Of a stretch of DNA of 64,000 nucleotides, positions 8,697 through 15,916 are shown one piece after another; the first letter of the stretch is position 1; every line of letters starts with the position of its first letter. Source of the DNA: CADEED01 sp020442965 (GTDB taxonomy: Bacteria > Pseudomonadota > Gammaproteobacteria > Steroidobacterales > Steroidobacteraceae); assembly GCA_041395525.1 (NCBI GenBank), contig JAWLAH010000004.1, positions 205,034 to 269,033 on the forward strand, given 5' to 3'. A program made the translations under genes and the position numbers. The notes under the pieces are model-generated. The model had not been told where the DNA came from. It searched no databases and saw nothing but the letters and a program-made list of their open reading frames with translations.

Positions 8697-9289
8697 CTCT
8701 TTCCGATCGGAGCGGCCTGCGCGCCGCATTGCGTGCGGCGAGACGACGCCTGTCGCCCAAGCAGCGCGACGCGATCGCGCAGTCGATCGCGCAGCATGTC
8801 GGCGCTTCAACCTGTTTCACCCCCGGCAGAAGGATCGGTCTCTATCTCGCGACGCCAGAGGAGATTCCGACTACGCCTCTTCTCGAGCTTGCGGAAGAAC
8901 GTGGCTGCCAGGTCTATCTGCCCAGGATCGTCGACTATCGTGCACGGTCGATGCGTTTCGTTCATCCGAGCGGGCTCTGGCGGCGCAATCGCTATGGCAT
9001 CATCGAACCGTTAGGTCACGAATCGCTGCCTGCGCGCTGGCTCGACTGCATTTTCCTGCCGGCGATTGGCGTCGATCCGCGCGGTGCACGCCTCGGGCAT
9101 GGTGCAGGCTACTACGATCGCGCGCTGGCTTTCAGGCGCTGGCGTCGGACGTGGCGCGGGCCACGACTCATCGCAATACTCGCGGACACGCAGCGTGTGC
9201 CGCACGTTCCCGAGCAACCCTATGACATTCGGTGTGACGCCATCGTTACTGAGTCCGGCCTCGTGGCTACCGATCGGAGCGCTGCATGA
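8687..9289 (+). CDS. ygfA: 5-formyltetrahydrofolate cyclo-ligase
   Basis: This enzyme converts 5-formyl-THF to 5,10-methenyl-THF using ATP. The conserved core is visible: LRAALRAARRRLSP near the N-terminus, IGLYLATPEEIPT, and the C-terminal ATP/folate site LPAIGVDPRGARLGHGAGYY. The frame is open from 8645, but upstream codons lie inside the 6S RNA. The likeliest start is GTG 8687 (200 residues), which still falls in the 6S closing stem. Co-transcription with 6S is known in E. coli. The stop overlaps the EVE gene start by four bases. Confidence 0.92.
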   Translation: MTPSLSDRSGLRAALRAARRRLSPKQRDAIAQSIAQHVGASTCFTPGRRIGLYLATPEEIPTTPLLELAEERGCQVYLPRIVDYRARSMRFVHPSGLWRRNRYGIIEPLGHESLPARWLDCIFLPAIGVDPRGARLGHGAGYYDRALAFRRWRRTWRGPRLIAILADTQRVPHVPEQPYDIRCDAIVTESGLVATDRSAA

Positions 9290-9750
9290 ACTACTGGTTG
9301 ATGAAAACCGAACCTGGCACTTTCGGTATCGATGATCTCGCGGCGGCACCTCGTCGCACGACGATGTGGGAGGGTGTGCGCAACTATCAGGTTCGCAATA
9401 TGCTGCGCGATGACATGCAAAAAAAAGACCAGGCGTTCCTCTATCACTCGAGCTGCGCCGTACCAGGCATCGTCGGAATCGTTGCAGTCGTCAAGACTGG
9501 CTACCCCGATCCGACCGCATTCGATCGCAAGCACCATCACTATGATGCGGACAGCGATGCCAAGAATCCGCGTTGGTATGCGGTCGACATCAAGCTGATG
9601 CGCCAACTGCGGCGTGTCATCACGCTCGCCGAGCTGCGCCAGCACGCTGCCGCGGAGCTCGCGGACATGCTGTTACTACGTCGTGGCAATCGACTGTCGA
9701 TCACGCCGCTCGATGCGCGCGAGTGGAACTTCATCCTCACGCTCGAGTGA
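9286..9750 (+). CDS. EVE domain-containing protein
   Basis: This 154-residue protein is a full EVE domain, a PUA-like fold with the typical start MNYWLMKTEP, DLAAAPRRTTMWEGVRNYQ, AFLYHSSCAVPGIVGIVAVV and the acidic/aromatic KNPRWYAVDIK. EVE proteins bind modified bases in nucleic acids, and the human THYN1 homologue is of this family. A housekeeping-linked EVE gene after 5-FCL is common in proteobacteria; a precise role is unknown. It overlaps 5-FCL by four bases. Confidence 0.92.
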   Translation: MNYWLMKTEPGTFGIDDLAAAPRRTTMWEGVRNYQVRNMLRDDMQKKDQAFLYHSSCAVPGIVGIVAVVKTGYPDPTAFDRKHHHYDADSDAKNPRWYAVDIKLMRQLRRVITLAELRQHAAAELADMLLLRRGNRLSITPLDAREWNFILTLE

Positions 9751-9763
9751 CGCGCGATCGATT

Positions 9764-9779
9764 CGTGACCCCCGTCACG
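9764..9779 (+). promoter_or_regulatory. Candidate Crp box upstream of the Lys/Ala peptide gene
   Basis: The sequence CGTGACCCCCGTCACG has arms GTGA and TCAC separated by six bases, the TGTGA-N6-TCACA geometry of a Crp site. Its centre (about 9771) lies roughly 61-65 bases before the start predicted from TATACT at 9824, the usual spacing of class I activation. Crp encoded at 15917 keeps the DNA-reading residues. Confidence 0.45.
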
Positions 9780-9801
9780 TCATGTTGGCGATCACACTTG
9801 C

Positions 9802-9829
9802 TTGTATTTTGCAATCGCGTGTATATACT
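9802..9829 (+). promoter_or_regulatory. Promoter of the Lys/Ala peptide gene
   Basis: A strong -10 hexamer TATACT (9824-9829) is preceded by a poor -35 (TTGTAT at 9802-9807, 16-base spacer). The weak -35 with an upstream Crp-like box fits an activator-dependent promoter. Confidence 0.5.
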
Positions 9830-9866
9830 CGCGCTTGGACTAACCCGTAACCACTGGAGAAGTGCC

Positions 9867-9917
9867 ATGGCGAAAGCCAAGAAGAAGGCCAAGAAGAAAG
9901 CTGCTAAGAAGAAGTAG
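9867..9917 (+). CDS. 16-residue lysine/alanine peptide
   Basis: A short reading frame encodes MAKAKKKAKKKAAKKK, 11 of 16 residues being lysine. It has a clear ribosome binding site (GGAGA at 9856-9860, six bases before ATG), its own -10 element and a downstream hairpin pair, so it looks like a real gene rather than a chance frame. The composition resembles the tails of bacterial histone-H1-like proteins and would bind nucleic acid or acidic surfaces. I do not recognise a named family. It might instead be a leader peptide or the coding part of a small regulatory RNA. Confidence 0.6.
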   Translation: MAKAKKKAKKKAAKKK

Positions 9918-9926
9918 CTGGCCGTA

Positions 9927-9965
9927 GAGATTGGCGAGCGTGAGGTAACTTACGCTCGCCATCTC
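9927..9965 (+). other. Hairpin 1 after the Lys/Ala peptide
   Basis: GAGAT plus GGCGAGCGT pairs with ACGCTCGCC plus ATCTC, with one bulged base and a ten-base loop, giving a 14-pair stem ten bases after the peptide stop codon. No T-run follows, so it may stabilise the transcript rather than end it. Confidence 0.6.
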
Positions 9966-9973
9966 AAACTAAG

Positions 9974-10002
9974 GACACTGCCCGCCTCGTGCGGGCAGTG
10001 TC
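9974..10002 (+). terminator. Hairpin 2 after the Lys/Ala peptide
   Basis: A perfect 12-pair stem, GACACTGCCCGC with GCGGGCAGTGTC around a CTCGT loop, lies nine bases beyond hairpin 1 and 41 bases before rpiA. It lacks a T-tract, so termination is plausible but not certain. Confidence 0.4.
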
Positions 10003-10043
10003 GCATAGGGAGATACGTTGGCAGTGAGTAGCTCATTAAGGAC

Positions 10044-10709
10044 GTGCAAACCCCTGCAAAACAAGCGGGAAAACTGGCGGCCGCGCGCGCAGCGCTCGAC
10101 TGGGTAGCAGAAGATTCGGTGCTCGGCGTGGGTACAGGATCAACGGTCAACCTGTTCATCCAACTACTCGTCCAAAGCGATCGACGCATCACCGCGGCCG
10201 TGTCGAGTTCCGATGCCAGTACCGCACTGCTGCATGCAGCAGGCATCGAAGTGGTGGAACTCAACACCGCTGGCGACCTGTCGCTGTATGTCGACGGTGC
10301 CGATGAAACCAACTCTCAGCGCCAATTGATCAAGGGTGGTGGCGCAGCATTGACCCGCGAGAAGGTGCTGGCCGCAGCCGCGTCGCGCTTCGTCTGCATC
10401 GTGGACGAGTCGAAGGTCGTCGACGTGCTGGGTACGTTCCCGTTACCGGTTGAAGTGATTCCGATGGCACGCTCGTACGTTGCCCGCCAGCTCGCGCGCG
10501 CCGGCGGGCAACCAGTGTGGCGTGAAAACGTCATAACGGACAACGGCAATCAAATTCTCGACGTCCACAATCTCGATCTCACGGACCCCACACGCAGCGA
10601 ACGTGAGTTCAATCAAATCGCCGGAGTCGTTACGGTCGGCTTGTTCGCGCAGCGTCGCGCCGACGTAGTGCTGATCGGTACCGCAGACGGCGTGCGCCAG
10701 CTCGGGTGA
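10044..10709 (+). CDS. rpiA: Ribose-5-phosphate isomerase A
   Basis: RpiA interconverts ribose-5-phosphate and ribulose-5-phosphate in the non-oxidative pentose phosphate pathway. The 221 residues contain the phosphate-binding VGTGSTVN (29-36), the catalytic-site DGADETN near 93, KGGGAALTREK and DNGNQILDV. The start is GTG 10044, with AAGGA very close upstream. It is converged upon by the TonB receptor gene, separated by 27 bases holding a small CCGG-type inverted repeat. rpiA near ygfA is also seen in E. coli. Confidence 0.95.
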   Translation: MQTPAKQAGKLAAARAALDWVAEDSVLGVGTGSTVNLFIQLLVQSDRRITAAVSSSDASTALLHAAGIEVVELNTAGDLSLYVDGADETNSQRQLIKGGGAALTREKVLAAAASRFVCIVDESKVVDVLGTFPLPVEVIPMARSYVARQLARAGGQPVWRENVITDNGNQILDVHNLDLTDPTRSEREFNQIAGVVTVGLFAQRRADVVLIGTADGVRQLG

Positions 10710-10736
10710 GCAACTCCGGTTCGCCCGAGCCGGCCG

Positions 10737-13139
10737 TCAGAATTTGAAATTCAATGTCGCACCGATCTGCCGCGTGCGCGGAAGTGTGATGGCGAAGCCG
10801 CGTGGACTCGTGGAAGTACCCGCGCACTGTGCTGCGGTCGTCGGTCCCGGGCCGATGAGCGAGTTACACGTCGGCAGCAGACCGTTTTGCCGATCGATGT
10901 AGCGCAGGATATCGAGCGGCGTGCGATCGTCAAACAGATTCTTGACCCAGATCGAACCCGACCAGTTTTTTGCTTCAACTCCCATACGCAATCCGACCAG
11001 CGTGCGCGCACCCGTTTCGATCAGGTTGTGCACCTGCGCGAACTTGCTGCTCTCGTAACTGACATCGCCGCTCACGTACCAGCGCTTGCCATCGGCGGCG
11101 GGCACTTCGTAGCGCGTGAAAGCGGAAGCCAGGTGCTTCGGCACACGCGGCGACTGCTTGCCCGCGACTGACCCAAACTGATCCAGGGTCGCCAGGGTTC
11201 CGTCCCAACCGTTGATGTCAGCCTGGTCGACGTTGATGTATTCCTTGATCCTGGAATCCGTGTAGCTGTATGTCGTCATGAGACTCCAGCGATCGGTAAG
11301 CTCCGCATTGAATTGCAGCTCGAGCCCCTTCACTTCCGACTTGCCCACGTTCTGAATGACAGACGCTGTCTGTCCATTGCCAATTTCCACAACCTGGGTG
11401 AGCTGCTGATCGGCCAAATCGAGTACGTAAGCGGCGGCATTGAAAATGCCGCGGCCGTTCAGCACCGTCGACTTGACACCCACTTCGAAGTTCCAGGCTG
11501 TTTCCTCTTTGACGGGAATCAGGTCGTCACGTCCCGGCGGTGTGTTGCTGTTGAAGTCGCCCGGCTTGGTGCCCTTGGCGATGTTGACGTAATAATTGAG
11601 CTGCTGATTGGGCTTGTAACCCAAAGTAAGCCGCGGGGTGAGACTGCCGAACTTGTCTTCGCCGACCTTGCGCAGCACATTCGTATCGTTGTTCAGCGCC
11701 ACCACGGAAATCTTGTCCTCAGCGTACCGAGCCTCGAGGGTGCCCGACCAGCGATCGTTGAAATCGTACTCGATGCCGGCGAACACGGCCGTGTTGGTGA
11801 TCGCACCGGTATCGAGATCGCCATTGTCGAGGATCATCCCGGCGCGCCCCGACGCGGCTCCGGGAGGAATCAAGCGATCGTTGCGCGTATCCCGCTCCTC
11901 GCCGTCATAGTAGTAGAGACCCGTGGTCCAGCGGAATTTGCGATCCACCGGCGACGAGACACGCAGCTCGCTCGAAAAATCCTTTTGGTCTTGCCCGGTG
12001 AGGCGCAGGAACTGCCCCTCGAGATCGACGCCGAACATTGGAATGTAAAGCGGGATCGGGTCGTAACCGCCATACGATACATCGAGGTTCGATTCGAGAC
12101 TGTCTCGCGTGAAGCCGCTCAAGCTGCTGAGCGTATAACCATCGGCAAAGCTCCAATTGATGATTAACGAACCCAGCTTTCGATCGAGGCGATTGCCAGC
12201 GCCACCGAAGTCGTCGAACGGATCGGTAAGCAGTTTCACCGTCTTGATGTCGGGTGCCTTGCCGTCGTAGTACTCGCGTGCCCGCGGGAATGCAGCGGAG
12301 CGAAAGCAGCAATTGTTCAAGGTGCGCGGTTGCAACGCGATCGGAAAGTGTCCGTCGTCGGTCTTCTGATAGCCGAGCTTCAAGGTGAGATTGAGAGCGT
12401 CGCTCGGCTCGAAGCGCAATTTCGCTGTCACGCTGTCCGACTCCTCGTCGCCGACCGCCTCACCACTGCCGATCGTATTTCGATAGTCACCGCCGTATTC
12501 ATCGTGACCAGCCGCCAGATAAAACCCCACGCGGTCGCCGAGCGGACCGCTGATCCAGCCAGTGACCCGACGATCCTGGTGCTCGCCGAGCGTCAGCGCG
12601 ACCTCGCCCTCGAGTTCGCGACTGGGATTTCGCGTGACATAGTTGATCGCACCCGCGTAGGTGCCACGACCATACTGTGCGGACTGCGGTCCTTTCAGCA
12701 CCTCTACACGCTCAACGTTGAATAGCTCCGTCGACTGCGTGGAGCCACTGATATACACCCCATCGACGAAGGTACTGGCCGCCGAAGCATTGCCAATACC
12801 GTTCAGTACCGTGGTGACGCCGCGGATCGACGGCCGATTCGAGCCCGGGGCGCGACCAAATGCCGTGGTTGACGAGAGGCCCGGCGTAAACCGCGCGATG
12901 TCATCGATGCTCTGCAGACCCATGTTCTCGACTGTTTTCGCGGTGAACGCCGAAATCGAGATGGGCACATCCTGCAAACTCTCCTCACGCTTGCGTGCGG
13001 TGACAACGATTTCCATGAGCCCCGACTCTTGCGCGTGGGCAACCGGCGCACGTACAACTGGCACTGCCAGCGTGACGGCGACCAGAGTCAGAGTGGACCT
13101 GCGAACCAATTGCGCTATGCGCGTCTGTAGTTGCGGCAC
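10737..13139 (-). CDS. TonB-dependent receptor
   Basis: This 800-residue outer-membrane receptor has a signal peptide ending AHA-QES near residue 36 and a TonB-box/plug start EIVVTARKREESLQDVPISI. Its plug includes VERVEVLKGPQSAQYGRGTY, and a 22-strand barrel ends in the aromatic-terminated LNFKF. The KREESLQDVPISISAF type is abundant in sphingomonads and Steroidobacter-like gammaproteobacteria, usually for carbohydrates, aromatics or steroids rather than siderophores; the substrate here is unknown. The start is GTG 13139 with an excellent GGGAGG six bases upstream. A promoter with an overlapping palindrome sits at 13211-13241. Confidence 0.93.
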   Translation of the reverse strand: MPQLQTRIAQLVRRSTLTLVAVTLAVPVVRAPVAHAQESGLMEIVVTARKREESLQDVPISISAFTAKTVENMGLQSIDDIARFTPGLSSTTAFGRAPGSNRPSIRGVTTVLNGIGNASAASTFVDGVYISGSTQSTELFNVERVEVLKGPQSAQYGRGTYAGAINYVTRNPSRELEGEVALTLGEHQDRRVTGWISGPLGDRVGFYLAAGHDEYGGDYRNTIGSGEAVGDEESDSVTAKLRFEPSDALNLTLKLGYQKTDDGHFPIALQPRTLNNCCFRSAAFPRAREYYDGKAPDIKTVKLLTDPFDDFGGAGNRLDRKLGSLIINWSFADGYTLSSLSGFTRDSLESNLDVSYGGYDPIPLYIPMFGVDLEGQFLRLTGQDQKDFSSELRVSSPVDRKFRWTTGLYYYDGEERDTRNDRLIPPGAASGRAGMILDNGDLDTGAITNTAVFAGIEYDFNDRWSGTLEARYAEDKISVVALNNDTNVLRKVGEDKFGSLTPRLTLGYKPNQQLNYYVNIAKGTKPGDFNSNTPPGRDDLIPVKEETAWNFEVGVKSTVLNGRGIFNAAAYVLDLADQQLTQVVEIGNGQTASVIQNVGKSEVKGLELQFNAELTDRWSLMTTYSYTDSRIKEYINVDQADINGWDGTLATLDQFGSVAGKQSPRVPKHLASAFTRYEVPAADGKRWYVSGDVSYESSKFAQVHNLIETGARTLVGLRMGVEAKNWSGSIWVKNLFDDRTPLDILRYIDRQNGLLPTCNSLIGPGPTTAAQCAGTSTSPRGFAITLPRTRQIGATLNFKF

Positions 13140-13210
13140 GAGAGACCTCCCGAGTATCTGTATCTAGTTATGGTAGCTGCGGCGCCAAATGCGGACCACA
13201 CTAACCGCTA

Positions 13211-13239
13211 ACTATACAGCACATCTCCTTGCAATGCAA
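13211..13239 (-). promoter_or_regulatory. Promoter of the 10737-13139 TonB receptor
   Basis: Read on the minus strand, -35 TTGCAT (13239-13234) and -10 TATAGT (13216-13211) are 17 bases apart. The predicted start leaves a leader of roughly 65 bases before GTG 13139. Confidence 0.55.
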
Positions 13240-13241
13240 GG
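13227..13241. promoter_or_regulatory. 15-base palindrome over the -35 box
   Basis: CCTTGCA and TGCAAGG form a perfect inverted repeat around one central A. It overlaps the -35 hexamer of the receptor promoter, a position suited to a repressor. The regulator is not evident in the window. Confidence 0.5.
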
Positions 13242-13301
13242 ATCGAGGGCGGGCTGCCGTGAATCGGCCCGCCAGCGTCAATTCCTAACTACCTTGCGTG
13301 T

Positions 13302-13805
13302 CTAAGCGGGCTTGCGCTGAATCGCCGGCCAGTCTGCGGGGTCCATGCTGGTGCGTTGCTCATTCACCAGCGTGATCCGCTGCAACTCACCGTCGTGCAA
13401 CCAGTGCCAGGTGCGCGCACGGTGCCGACCATCCGCACTCAACTGAATCATCTCCGCGATGCGCTCGCGCGGTTTGGTGGTGTAGCCGAATTCCATGTAC
13501 AGCGTGTCAGCAGTAACGGCACGGCAGTCGCCCAACATGCGTCCCGTATCAATCACGAGCTTGTCGTCCTGCATACGGCCGTCGTAAACAACTTCCTGCT
13601 CACGACCATCCGCCCACCAGTAGTGACTGGTCTGACGATAGGCCGGATCCCCAGCGGCAAATAGCTCCACCCGGATGCGGAAGATCTGCACCTCCTGAAC
13701 CGCGTGAGTCTTGCCGTCGATGTGGGTGTAACGGCCTTCCCAAACCCCGCGATGACGTTCGAGCAGACGGAAGGTCGAGGAATTGTTCGTACGCATTGGC
13801 CACAC
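13302..13805 (-). CDS. Hypothetical protein, possibly lipocalin-like
   Basis: This 167-residue soluble protein has no signal peptide. It begins with LLERHRGVWEGRYTHIDGKTH and continues through alternating short strands (VEIFRIRVEL-like, then HYWWADGREQEVVYDGRM, DKLVIDTGRM) ending in WHWLHDGELQRITLVNEQRT. The 'GxWxGxYxxxD' opening and beta-rich pattern recall DUF3598-type lipocalin barrels, but I cannot assign it firmly. The frame opens at GTG 13805, three bases after AGAGG; ATG 13796 is an alternative. It lies upstream of the TonB receptor on the same strand, separated by 162 bases that contain the receptor promoter. Confidence 0.7.
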   Translation of the reverse strand: MWPMRTNNSSTFRLLERHRGVWEGRYTHIDGKTHAVQEVQIFRIRVELFAAGDPAYRQTSHYWWADGREQEVVYDGRMQDDKLVIDTGRMLGDCRAVTADTLYMEFGYTTKPRERIAEMIQLSADGRHRARTWHWLHDGELQRITLVNEQRTSMDPADWPAIQRKPA

Positions 13806-13884
13806 AACCTCTGATCAGGATCCGTATGACGCGCGCTGCGATCCAGCGACAAGCAACGGATCACTGCGCATGGAGAAGGTTTTC

Positions 13885-13914
13885 AAAAAACAAAGCCCCG
13901 CGCAAGGCGGGGCT
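13885..13914 (-). terminator. Intrinsic terminator after tRNA-Gln
   Basis: On the minus strand AGCCCCGC pairs with GCGGGGCT around a five-base loop and is followed by TTGTTTTTT. It starts just beyond the tRNA CCA end and is a textbook Rho-independent terminator. Confidence 0.9.
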
Positions 13915-13920
13915 CTGAAG

Positions 13921-13994
13921 TGGCTGGGGGACTAGGATTCGAACCTAGGTAAACGGAGTCAGAGTCCGTTGTCCTACCACTAGACGATCCCCCA
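13921..13994 (-). tRNA. tRNA-Gln (CUG anticodon)
   Basis: The 74 bases on the minus strand fold as a cloverleaf. The acceptor GGGGGAT-type stem starts with the unusual U1 typical of glutamine tRNAs, the anticodon stem ACGGA/TCCGT carries loop CTCTGAC (anticodon CTG, reading CAG), and the T-arm has CTAGGTTCGAATCCTAG. CCA is encoded. It lies 36 bases after rpsI and may be processed from the rplM-rpsI transcript, since no good promoter is visible in the gap. Confidence 0.95.
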
Positions 13995-14021
13995 ATGTAC
14001 CGAACGTCCGGGTAAAGATAC

Positions 14022-14041
14022 CGAAGCGTGTTAGCGCTTCG
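14022..14041 (-). other. Hairpin containing the rpsI stop codon
   Basis: CGAAGCG (the last rpsI codons) pairs with CGCTTCG immediately after the TAA, with the stop codon in the six-base loop; GTATCTTT follows. It may be a weak terminator or a processing signal between rpsI and tRNA-Gln. Confidence 0.5.
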
Positions 14042-14420
14042 AGTACTGCGGACCACGCCGAGCCTTGCGGCGCCCCACTTTCTTGCGCTCCACCTCGCGC
14101 GCGTCGCGCGTGACGAAGCCCGCCGCACGCAGTGGCTTGCGCAGATTTTCATCGTACTCGATCAACGCACGCGTGATGCCGTGGCGAATTGCGCCGGCCT
14201 GCCCCGTGATGCCGCCACCCTTGACGGTGACGCTGATATCGAAGCGGCTGGTGAGTTCCGAAGCCTCGAGCGGCTGGCGCACGATCATGCGACCCGTCTC
14301 GCGACCGAAAAACTCATCGAGCGGACGCTCGTTGACTGTGATGCGGCCGGTGCCGGGCTTGAGAAAAACGCGCGCCGTTGAGGTCTTGCGACGTCCGGTG
14401 CCGTATTGCGTGGCTGGCAT
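14031..14420 (-). CDS. rpsI: 30S ribosomal protein S9
   Basis: This 129-residue ribosomal protein has the S9 core YGTGRRKTSTARVFLKPGTG (6-25), VKGGGITGQAGAIRHGITRAL, the basic tail and the universal C-terminal KR (here YSKR) that reaches the P-site tRNA. It follows rplM by 14 bases in the usual rplM-rpsI operon. Confidence 0.98.
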   Translation of the reverse strand: MPATQYGTGRRKTSTARVFLKPGTGRITVNERPLDEFFGRETGRMIVRQPLEASELTSRFDISVTVKGGGITGQAGAIRHGITRALIEYDENLRKPLRAAGFVTRDAREVERKKVGRRKARRGPQYSKR

Positions 14421-14434
14421 TTAGAATAAATCCT

Positions 14435-14863
14435 TTAGATCGAAAGCGGCTTGGGCTGCTGCGCCGCGTGCGGATGCTGACCGCCCGCAAACACATGCAA
14501 CTTCTTGTACATCCGCCGTCCCAGCGGACCCTTGGGCAACATGCCCTTGACGGCAAATTCGATCGCGCGCTCCGGATGCTCGGCGAGCAACTTTTCGAGC
14601 CCGATCGTCTTCAGGTTTCCGATGTAACCCGTGTGATGGTGATACTGCTTCTGCGCGAGCTTGTTACCCGTGACGCGGATCTTTTCAGCATTGACGACAA
14701 CGATGTGATCGCCCATGTCGACGTGGGGGCTGTAAATGGCCTTGTGTTTGCCGCGCAAACGCGTCGCGATCTCGGTCGCCAAGCGGCCGAGCACCTTGTC
14801 GGCTGCATCGACCACAAACCAATCAGAGCGCACCTTGCCAGGCTGCGCAAATACTGTAGACAT
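14435..14863 (-). CDS. rplM: 50S ribosomal protein L13
   Basis: L13 is an early-assembly protein of the large subunit. The 142 residues include DAADKVLGRLATEIATRLRG, the GDHIVVVNAEKIRVTG loop and KGMLPKGPLGRRMYKKLHVF. The open frame extends 32 codons upstream, but ATG 14863 matches the family start exactly and follows a visible promoter at 14931-14959. Confidence 0.98.
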   Translation of the reverse strand: MSTVFAQPGKVRSDWFVVDAADKVLGRLATEIATRLRGKHKAIYSPHVDMGDHIVVVNAEKIRVTGNKLAQKQYHHHTGYIGNLKTIGLEKLLAEHPERAIEFAVKGMLPKGPLGRRMYKKLHVFAGGQHPHAAQQPKPLSI

Positions 14864-14930
14864 TGTCAGACTCCGCCCGTCGCCTCGCGCTGCGGACTCG
14901 CAGCAGTCGGGCATTGGAAAAAGGGGCGCA

Positions 14931-14959
14931 ATCTTACTCAAGCAACAGAGGCTTTGCAA
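14931..14959 (-). promoter_or_regulatory. Promoter of rplM-rpsI
   Basis: Minus-strand -35 TTGCAA (14959-14954) and -10 TAAGAT (14936-14931) are spaced by 17 bases, each matching the consensus at four of six positions. They give a leader of about 60 bases to rplM. Confidence 0.55.
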
Positions 14960-15001
14960 AACGTGTTGCGGCCAGCGCGACGCAGCCTCAGCGAACGGCC
15001 T

Positions 15002-15007
15002 TATAAT
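15002..15007 (+). promoter_or_regulatory. Perfect -10 hexamer six bases before coq7
   Basis: TATAAT ends six bases before the coq7 ATG, so transcription would begin at or next to the start codon, giving a leaderless message. No good -35 is visible 17 bases upstream. Confidence 0.5.
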
Positions 15008-15013
15008 AGCCCA

Positions 15014-15715
15014 ATGCCAGCCCCTGATAGCGACGGTCGCGCGCGCCTGAGTCCCCTGGACGAATTACTCGTTGTGGCGGGCAAGGCGCTGAAAACCCTA
15101 TTCGCACCCCCCGCCGCCGCGCGACCCAACCCGGCTGATGCCGCGCAAGCAAAGCGGCACGCGGCACGAGCTGGCGCCGCGACGACAGGCACGCCGGAAC
15201 TGTCCGATTCCGCTCGCCGCTTGGCGGCGGAGCTGATGCGTGTAAACCATGCGGGGGAAATCGCCGCCCAGGCCCTCTATCACGCGCAATCACTCACCGC
15301 GCGCAACGCAGCAACGCGCACCTTGCTGCAGCGCGCGGCGCGCGAGGAAGGCGATCACCTCGCCTGGTGCCATGAACGCCTCGCGGAGCTGGACGATCGT
15401 CCCAGCCTGTTGACACCGGTGTGGTACGCAGGATCGTTCGCAATCGGTACGCTGGCCGGGCTGATGGGCGACCGTGTCAGCCTGGGTTTCGTTGCCGAAA
15501 CCGAGCGTCAGGTCGAGGGTCACCTTCGAGGCCACCTCGATCGTCTGCCGCGAGAGGATTCGCGCAGTCGCGCCATCGTCGAGGCGATGCGCCGCGATGA
15601 AACCGTCCACGGCCGCGACGCGGTGCTAGCTGGTGCGGCCGAGCTGCCCAGCCCGGTGCGCGAACTGATGCGTGCAACGGCCAAAATCATGACCGTCACT
15701 GCCGCGCGCCTGTAA
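15014..15715 (+). CDS. coq7: 2-polyprenyl-3-methyl-6-methoxy-1,4-benzoquinone hydroxylase (Coq7)
   Basis: Coq7 is a membrane-associated di-iron hydroxylase that performs the C6 hydroxylation of ubiquinone synthesis in bacteria lacking UbiF. Iron ligands are recognisable in LMRVNHAGEIAAQALYHAQ, REEGDHLAWCHERL (ExxH), VAETERQVEGHL and MRRDETVHG (ExxH). The frame is open far upstream, antisense to rplM and rpsI, but ATG 15014 gives the normal 233-residue size. There is no clear ribosome binding site; a perfect TATAAT lies six bases upstream. It complements ubiH and ubiI at 3389-5853. Confidence 0.95.
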   Translation: MPAPDSDGRARLSPLDELLVVAGKALKTLFAPPAAARPNPADAAQAKRHAARAGAATTGTPELSDSARRLAAELMRVNHAGEIAAQALYHAQSLTARNAATRTLLQRAAREEGDHLAWCHERLAELDDRPSLLTPVWYAGSFAIGTLAGLMGDRVSLGFVAETERQVEGHLRGHLDRLPREDSRSRAIVEAMRRDETVHGRDAVLAGAAELPSPVRELMRATAKIMTVTAARL

Positions 15716-15797
15716 CAGTATTTGACGGTGATCCCCCGTGGCCTTGCAGCTCTTTCCGGCCTATATTGGGAGGGTGGCCATTACGACTCGTCCAGTT

Positions 15798-15813
15798 TGT
15801 GAAACCGGTCACC
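15798..15813 (+). promoter_or_regulatory. Crp box upstream of crp
   Basis: TGTGA-AACCGG-TCACC matches the Crp consensus TGTGA-N6-TCACA at nine of ten defined positions. It lies about 104 bases before ATG 15917 in the 200-base leader region, suggesting autoregulation. Confidence 0.6.
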
Positions 15814-15916
15814 CTATGCAAGCGACTTAACGCTTGCGACCGAAATGCTTTATGTAATACAAAGCTCTAGGTCATTTATCTGTAGGACGAGACACATGCT
15901 TGCGAGGGAGATTTCC

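Noticed and set aside
14378..15013. Open frame extending coq7 upstream by 212 codons
   Set aside because: This part is antisense to rplM and rpsI and gives a non-homologous N-terminus; ATG 15014 yields the normal Coq7 length.
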